From Aralia elata (lineage: Eukaryota > Streptophyta > Magnoliopsida > Apiales > Araliaceae), in assembly GCA_034770075.1 (NCBI GenBank), contig JAVJAP010000347.1, forward strand, positions 1-64,000: 64,000 nucleotides of DNA, in the 5' to 3' direction. Positions 57,663 through 64,000 of the stretch are shown here, in pieces. Both the position numbers and the translations under genes were made by a program. Each line of letters starts with the position of its first letter. The stretch's first letter is position 1. Below the pieces are notes generated by a model. The model searched no databases. It was not told the DNA's origin and worked only from the letters and a program-made list of their open reading frames with translations.

Positions 57663-60600
57663 GAACTTGGAAAATCAGCTGGGACAGTTGGCTCAAGTCT
57701 TGAATACTCGACCACAAGGAGCACTTCCAAGCGATATAGAGGTTAACCCAAGAACGGAAGGAAAGGAACATTGCAAGGCTGTCACCTTAAGAAGTGGTAA
57801 AGAGTTGCCTGATGTTGTTAAAGGAAACTTTAAATCAAAAACAGTTGTGGAGAATGAAGATGAGGAAGCCCTGGTGAAAAGTAAGGTGAATGAATCAGAA
57901 AAGGTGAAGGATACAGGTTCAGAGGTAAAGTTAAAGGAACTCAAGCCAGATAATGTAGTGCCTCCCGTACCATTCCCTCAGAGATTGCAGAAAGCCAAGC
58001 TAGACAAGCAATTTTCCAGATTTTTGGATGTTTTCAAGAAACTACACATTAATATACCGTTTGCAGAAGCCCTGGAACAGATGCCCATTTACGCAAAGTT
58101 TATGAAGGATGTTTTGTCAAAGAAAAGGAAATTGGGTGATTTCGAAACGGTGGCACTTACCGAGGAGTGCAGCGCAATTTTGCAAAATAAGCTGCCACCT
58201 AAACTAAAGGATCCAGGAAGCTTCACTATCCCTTGTGTAATTGGTAACCAGTTCTCTGGAATGGCATTGTGTGACTTAGGAGCTAGTATCAATTTAATGC
58301 CGTTATCAGTTTACACTCAGCTCGGGCTAAAGGCACCAAAACCGATAAACATCAGCTTGCAGTTGGCAGACAGATCAGTGACATATCCGAGGGGTATTGT
58401 GGAAGATATTTTGGTTAAAGTCGATAAATTCATCTTCCCGACTGATTTCATTATTTTGGATTACGAAGAGGATAAGGAGATTCCCATCATTCTAGGTCGT
58501 CCATTCTTAGCAACAGGGAGAACGTTGATAGATGTTCAGAAAGGTGAATTGACAATGAGAGTTCAGGATCAGGAAGTCACCTTTAATGTGTTTAAATCGA
58601 TGAAATTCCCTAAGGAGGGCGAGGAATGCTTACGGATAGACCTGCTTGATGAAATCGTGAATGAACAAACCATGGCAATTATTGTTGAAGATCCTTTAGA
58701 AGCTGCTCTGGTTGGGATAGATACATTTGAGGATCCAGATGAGTGGGAGTATGTCAAGATTCTAGACTCAGTACCTATTCCTCGAAAATTCAGCAGGCAA
58801 TTTGATGTACTTGACCGGCCGAACGAAGGAGAAAAGAGGTCCAAACCGTCAGTGGAAGAGCCACATGTGCTTGAACTCAAACCTCTTCCATCTCATCTAT
58901 GGTATGCTTACTTGGGAGACTCAGACACACTACCAGTAATAGTTTCTGCGCATTTGAATGAATCTCAAGAAGAAAAACTATTAAGGGTTTTGCGTGAGTA
59001 TAAAACAGCAATTGGGTGGACAATAGCAGACATCAAGGGAATCAGTCCGTCATTTTGCATGCATAAAATTCTGCTTGAAGAAGGAGCAAAACCGGTCATT
59101 GAGCAATAAAGAAGATTGAATCCGATTATGAAAGACGTGGTGAAGAAGGAAATTATTAAGTGGTTAGATGCCGGTATTATCTATCCAATTTCAGATAGTG
59201 CTTGGGTAAGTCCTGTACAATGTGTGCCTAAAAAGGGAGGAATGACAGTGGTTGAGAACGAAAACAATGAACTCATTCCTACAAGAACGGTTACAGGTTG
59301 GAGAGTGTGTATGGATTACCGCAAGTTGAACAAAGCTACGTGCAAGGATCACTTTCCTTTGCCATTTATCGATCAGATGTTGGATAGGTTGTCCGGTCAT
59401 CAGTTCTATTGCCTTCTCGATGGATACTCAGGATATAACCAGATAGTGATAGCTCCGGAGGATCAAGAGAAAACAACTTTTACATGTCCTTATGGAACGT
59501 TTGCATTCCGGAGAATGTCTTTCGGGTTATGTAATGCACCGGCTACATTCCAGCGATGCATGATGGCTATCTTCTCGGATATGGTTGAGCAGAATTTGGA
59601 AGTATTTATGGATGACTTCTCTGTATTCAGTGATAGTTTTGACTTGTGTCTTAATAATCTCATCTTAGTACTGAAGCGTTGTGTGGAAACGAATCTGGTG
59701 CTTAATTGGGAAAAGTGCCACTTTATGGTGCGAGAAGGGATTATTCTGGGGCACAAAGTATCCGACGCAGGTCTAGAGGTGGATAGGGCAAAGATCGAAA
59801 CCATTGAAAAGCTACCTCCACCGACATCTGTAAAAGGCGTTAGAAGTTTTCTCGGACATGCTAGATTCTACCGTCGATTCATCAAGGACTTCTCAAAAAT
59901 TTCAAAACCATTGTGTTTACTCCTTGAGAAAGATGTTCCCTTCAAGATGGATCAAGCTTGCATCGAAGCCTTTGAAGTGCTGAAACAGAAATTAGTCACA
60001 GCCCCAATCATAATTGCTCTGGATTGGACGTTACCTTTTGAATTGATGTGTGACGCAAGTGATTATGCAGTGGGAGCTGTGTTGGGTCAGGGAAGGGACA
60101 AGATTTTTCACACCATTTATTACTCAAGTAAGACGCTCACTGATGCTCAATTAAATTACACCACTACAGAAAAAGAGTTACTTGCAGTAATATTTGCGTT
60201 TGATAAATTTCGAGCATATTTGATTGGAACCAAGGTGATAGTCTACACTGATCATTCAGCCATTAAATACTTGATTGCAAAGAAGGATGCCAAACCACGG
60301 TTAATTCGATGGGTCCTCCTGTTGCAAGAGTTTGATTTAGAGATTCGAGATAGAAAAGGTACGGAGAATCAGGTGGCTGATCATCTTTCAAGATTAGAGA
60401 ATGCTGACATTCAGGAAAAGGATGAGGTGGTAATTAATGAGTCGTTTCCGGACGAGCAACTATTTCCTATCAACACCGAAGTACCTTGGTATGCTGATTA
60501 CGTGAACTTCCTAGTCAGTAATGTTCTTCCGCAAGATTTCACTTCTCAGCAAAGAAAGAAATTTCATCATAATGTCAAGCAGTACTTCTGGGATGAGCCA

Positions 60601-61786
60601 TTCCTCTTCAAAACTTGTGCGGATCAGATGATACGACGTTGTGTGCCACAGGAAGAGATGGAGAGCATATTGAGTCAATGTCATTCATCAGAGTATGGGG
60701 GACATTATGGGGGAGAAAGAACTGCGGCAAAAGTGCTACAATCAGGGTTTTTCTGGCCTTCGTTGTTCAAGGACGCCCACCTTTTTGTTTTAAAGTGCGA
60801 TAGATGTCAAAGGGTTGGCAATATTTCAAAACGGCACGAAATGCCTCTCAACACGATCCTTGAAGTTGAACTCTTCGACGTTTGGGGTATTGACTTTATG
60901 GGGCCTTTTCCGTCATCATTCAATAATCAATACATACTTTTGGCTATGGATTATGTATCAAAATGGGTTGAAGCAACTGCACTACACACGAATGATGCCA
61001 AAGTGGTTCTACGGTTCTTGCAGAAAAAGATTTTTACTCGATTCGGTACACCGAGAGCCATAATTAGTGACGAAGGTTCCCATTTTTGCAATAAGCAATT
61101 CACCAAGCTGTTAGCAAAATATGGAGTCAAACACAGGATTGCTACAGCTTATCATCCCCAAACGAATGGCCAAGCAGAGGTGTCGAATCGTGAGGTCAAG
61201 AAAATTCTGGAGAAAGTGGTGAATCCATCTCGTAAGGATTGGGCAATGAAATTGGATGATGCTCTGTGGGCATATCGAACGGCCTACAAGAACCCAATTG
61301 GAATGTTGTCGTATCGCATGGTTTATGAAAAAGCGTGTCATTTGCCAGTCGAGCTTGAACACAATGCATATTGGGCAATTCAGAAGTTGAACTTTGATCT
61401 TCAAGCATCGGGCGAGAAAAGGCTGCTTCAATTGAATGAGATGGAGGAATTTCAACACCAAGCCTATGAAAACGCTAAGCTGTACAAAGAAAAAGACAAG
61501 AGATGGCACGACAAATGGATAGTTGATCGGAAATTCGAACCGGGACAGGCAGTATTGTTGTTCAACTCCGGATTGCGATTATTTTTCGGGAAAGTTAAAG
61601 TCAAGATGGTCAGGTCCGTTCATTGTCACTGCTGTAGCACCCCACGGGGCAATTGACGTTGAAGAACCAAACTCGAAGCGTACATTCAAGGTTAATGGTC
61701 AGAGACTCAAACATTACTGGGGAGGTGATGTGGATCGTCAAGTATCAGTGATCTACCTCTCTTCGCTCGATCAAGCTGATGACTAA
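57631..61786 (+). pseudogene. Athila pol (protease, RT, RNase H, integrase), near-complete
   Basis: One frame from 57631 with a single TAA at 59107-59109, then open to about 61590, where a frameshift moves the end (KRTFKVNGQRLKHYWGGD) into another frame stopping at 61784. Gag C-terminus: ENQLGQLAQVLNTRPQGALP. Protease: CDLGASINLMPLSVYTQLGL near 58270. RT: LLDGYSGYNQI (motif A Asp present), FMDDFSVF. RNase H: CDASDYAVGAVL, EKELLAV, YTDHSAIKYL. Integrase: HHCC near 60680-60815, then GIDFMGPFP, ISDEGSHF and QTNGQAEVSNREV with the catalytic Glu. All key residues visible are intact; only two lesions break this part. Confidence 0.9.
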
Positions 61787-61823
61787 AACCGCAGAGAAAG
61801 TCGGGCTGACGACTATAAACCAA

Positions 61824-61850
61824 GCGCTTGATGGGAGGCAACCCAATCAT
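61824..61850 (+). other. Conserved post-pol stem-loop
   Basis: GCGCTTGATGGGAGGCAACC then CAAT, about 40 bases after the pol stop. Matches the minus-strand motif at 51343-51358. Confidence 0.75.
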
Positions 61851-63143
61851 GTTATTTTATTGCTTTAATTGATTTCGCATAGTTAGTATAGTTAGTTGTT
61901 TAAATTGTTCTTGCTTTGAAATAAATCTTTAATGGTTCGTATTGAGACTAATTCAAGTTGTTAACCTTTGGATCAGGGACAAAGAATTGGGAGAATGAAT
62001 TAGAGAAGAGAAAAGCTATTGGGATGGGCCAAATGAGCAAAAGGGAGAAAAAAATAAAAATTTCAGAAAAAACAGCACTCTCGCCCCGGCGAGAAGTTAA
62101 CACTGGTGAATCTCGCCCCGGCGAGAAACTTACTGATCAAGCTCGCCGTCAGCGCAAAGTTTCTCGCCCCGGCCCAAAAGTCACTGATCAAGCTCGCCGT
62201 CAGCGCAAAGTTTCTCGCCTCGGCCCAAAAGTCACTGTTCAAGTTCGCCGTCAGCGCAAAGTTTCTCGCCCCGGCCCAAAAGTGACTGATCAATCTCGCC
62301 CCGGCAAGAATACACAGTATAAACTTCTCGCCCGGCGAGAATCGCGGTTTTCAGTTTTAAAAATTCGATTCTAGTTCATTTTTGCCCATTCCTAAACCAA
62401 ACCAATTTCTCCCAACTACGCCTCTTCCTCTCCTTAACCGACTCAAAACCTTCTTCTTTCCAATTTCTTTCCCAAATTTGATTCCTACTCCTACCCACAT
62501 TTGAACTCTATCACATTCCCATCAATTTTCTCTCTCCAAAAGCAAACCCTAACCTAGTTCTTTCCAAACCTCGCGTGGATTAGAAGTGCTCTGTTTTCTA
62601 TCAAATACAGAGATACAAAGTATTCCATACATACACACAATCTAGGACTCTTCCTCTGCAATTCACCCATTCCATAACTATAAAGTACCCTTCATTGTTC
62701 TTTGAGAATGGCTATCGCTTGAGTTTGGGGGAGAATTACTCTGTTTCATTCACAATTTCCATAAGCTTTATTGTTACATGGACGATTTCTAGGGTTGCAC
62801 CAAATTGAAGAAGCAAGTTACTCAGTTCAACCATTTGGCATCACCAACTCTGCTCCACTGAACCAAGCCTCTGTCAGGTATCCTACATTGGGTTACTCTG
62901 TTATTTTGTTTGGATCAGATTCTTTTGAAATTGGTATTGGGTAGTGATGTACATGCTTTACTCTTGAGTTTTACTTTCCATTGGGATTTGGTTGGATTGT
63001 CTGGATTACAATTTGTGTTAGTATCTTCAATTGTGCAAAGTTTAGTTGGAAATTCGTAGAGTTGGAGTTTGGGGGGATTGTTTAATTGTTGTTCCTAGTG
63101 TGCAGAGTTGTGTTTGTTTGTTTGTTCCGGATACAGTTCAGTG
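61851..63143 (+). other. Noncoding region between pol and post-pol ORF
   Basis: Holds the GC-rich repeat block (62080-62340) and two AGTTTGGGGG-type purine tracts (about 62725 and 63068). The open frame 61958-62374 has no ATG start and merely reads the 51-bp repeat. A pyrimidine-rich stretch and TTCCGGATACAG lie just before the post-pol ATG. Confidence 0.6.
62080..62340 (+). repeat. GC-rich hairpins and 51-bp tandem repeat
   Basis: CTCGCCCCGGCGAG at 62080-62093 and 62112-62125, then three copies of a 51-bp unit (GCTCGCCGTCAGCGCAAAGT ... CTCGCCCCGGCCC ... CACTGATCAA) and further copies of the motif to 62340. The hairpin core is the reverse complement of the CTCGCCGGGGCGAG in the same element's LTR. 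Confidence 0.9.
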
Positions 63144-64000
63144 ATGGCTCCAAAAAGGCATACAGGGGAAGGTTCATCGTCAACGCTAACTCGGCAATAT
63201 GATAGAAGGAAATTTGTTAGTGTGGAAGCCGCTGATAGGTATGATTCGTACGCATCGGGTAAAGCTCTAACTCCCGAGCGTGGTCTCACGCCCGAGTTAG
63301 TTGATGGTGAGTTGTTGATGCAAATATAGGAGCGGGAATGGGGGACATTTACTGCTCACCCAAAACCCGCTTGCATAGCCGTTGTTAAAGAATTCTATGC
63401 CAACGCCGAAGACACGGCTCAATGCGAGGTGATAGTCAAGGGAAGGACAGTGTCTTTCAGTGCTCAGTCGATCAACGAATACTACAATTTCAATACTGAT
63501 TTAGACTGTGAATACACTCGATTCCTTGCGGGAGCGCCGAATTTGGAAAAGGTGATTGCGGATTTGTGCAAACCGGGAGCAACGTGGATATCCAAAGGGC
63601 CACGCGCAGCAATTTCATTCAATAGTAAGGATTTGAGTCGTTATGGCAAAGTGTGTTATGCCTTCCTGTCCGCCAAATTAATGTCGTCACAGCATGTAAG
63701 TGACGTTCCCAAGGAGAAGGCTTTGCTATTATATGCCATTATCACGGGATTTGCTATTGATGTGGGAGATGTGATTGAGGCATCGATTCACCGGACGATT
63801 CAGAACTTGCATAGTCAAGGTGGTTTGCCACATCCTTCGTTGATATGTGGACTGTGTTCTCAAGCGGGAGTTCATCGGGGGTGCTGAGGAGGTTGTGCAG
63901 CAGCCATTGCTGGTTTTGGACCACCGTCTGATTATACGCTATAAGGAATGGGATGGCGGTCAGTCACACCCTCGGGGTATGGGGTATATCCTTCCGTCTG
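63144..64000 (+). pseudogene. Athila post-pol ORF (second copy, truncated by window)
   Basis: ATG 63144 (MAPKRHTGEGSSSTLTRQYD). A TAG lies at 63327 and a frameshift at about 63875, after which EEVVQQPLLVLDHRLI and RYKEWDGGQSHPRG read in another frame to the window end. Blocks shared with 11263-12426: VSVEAADRYDSY, KALTPERGL, VVKEFYANAEDT, VSFSAQSINEYYNF, DLCKPGATWISKG, YGKVCYAFLSAKLM, GGLPHPSLICGLCSQAGV. Probably the putative plant transposon protein domain of Athila elements. The function is not known. No membrane segment is seen. Confidence 0.75.

Larger units (their letters stand above)
55666..64000 (+). mobile_element. Athila element, 5' part to post-pol ORF (runs off the window)
   Basis: 5' LTR (55666-56984), tRNA-Asp primer-binding site, gag with an internal deletion, an almost continuous pol frame, a post-pol stem-loop, GC-rich repeats and the post-pol ORF cut by the window end. 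The 3' LTR lies outside. Pol catalytic residues are intact, so it is probably the youngest Athila here, though defective. Confidence 0.9.

Noticed and set aside
61958..62374. 138-codon frame with a 17-residue period
   Set aside because: No ATG at its start; it reads a 51-bp noncoding repeat whose length happens to be a multiple of three. The antisense frame 62063-62293 is equally open.
63144..64000. Post-pol ORF as an envelope gene
   Set aside because: No signal peptide, hydrophobic membrane segment or furin-like site is visible. Similarity to the copy at 11263 points to the Athila post-pol protein type instead.

Overview
The window is AT-rich plant nuclear DNA made almost entirely of nested, decayed LTR retrotransposons. 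I see no host protein gene, rRNA gene, CRISPR array or prokaryotic signal. The evidence for a plant, probably a dicot, is the lineage mix: Athila-type elements with a tRNA-Asp primer site, a Tat/Ogre-type element with a tRNA-Arg-like primer site, chromoviruses and a Copia family with tRNA-Met primer sites, and TTTAGGG-type telobox motifs. The setting looks like pericentromeric or intercalary heterochromatin. All alignments and percentages here were made by eye.

Layout from left to right. 1-3001: 3' part of a Copia element on the plus strand (RNase H remnants, polypurine tract, 3' LTR). 3002-6558: gypsy LTR and leader fragments, including a 34-base poly-G tract. 6559-11187: decayed chromovirus on the plus strand whose second LTR is cut off. 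11188-13364 plus 20262-22340: 3' part of an Athila element (post-pol ORF, internal purine tract, conserved noncoding blocks, 3' LTR), split by a 6.9-kb CRM-like chromovirus (13365-20256, TSD TCATC). 22341-26597: minus-strand chromovirus LTR-like DNA full of hairpins and teloboxes, then a gag remnant. 26598-33736: Tat/Ogre-type element with a 2.5-kb LTR and two gag domains in tandem but no pol, split by a 4.7-kb solo LTR (33737-38431, TSD ACAAA). 38432-39841: Athila-like noncoding fragments. 39842-55228: minus-strand Athila-type deletion derivative (TSD GTCTT) carrying a nested minus-strand Copia element (42015-51062, TSD GGAAA). 55666-64000: plus-strand Athila with most of its pol frame, running off the window.

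Three exact 5-bp target-site duplications fix the boundaries and nesting of the CRM-like, Copia and inner Athila elements, and a fourth fixes the solo LTR. LTR divergence agrees with the nesting: about 9% for the inner Athila host, 4-5% for the Copia inside it, about 2% for the CRM-like element. None of the elements seen could act alone. The CRM-like copy has five nonsense codons and has lost an RT catalytic Asp, the integrase catalytic Glu and a zinc-knuckle Cys. The right-hand Athila keeps its catalytic residues but has lost the core of gag and has one nonsense codon and frameshifts.

The most unusual patterns are: (1) a pol-less Tat-type element with two collinear gag domains; (2) a series of five TGTTCTT heptamers, most of them directly next to hairpins; (3) GC-rich near-palindromes of the CTCGCC/GGCGAG type in LTRs of several unrelated families, about 110 bp upstream of the TATA box in two Athila families; (4) short noncoding motifs conserved between diverged Athila copies.
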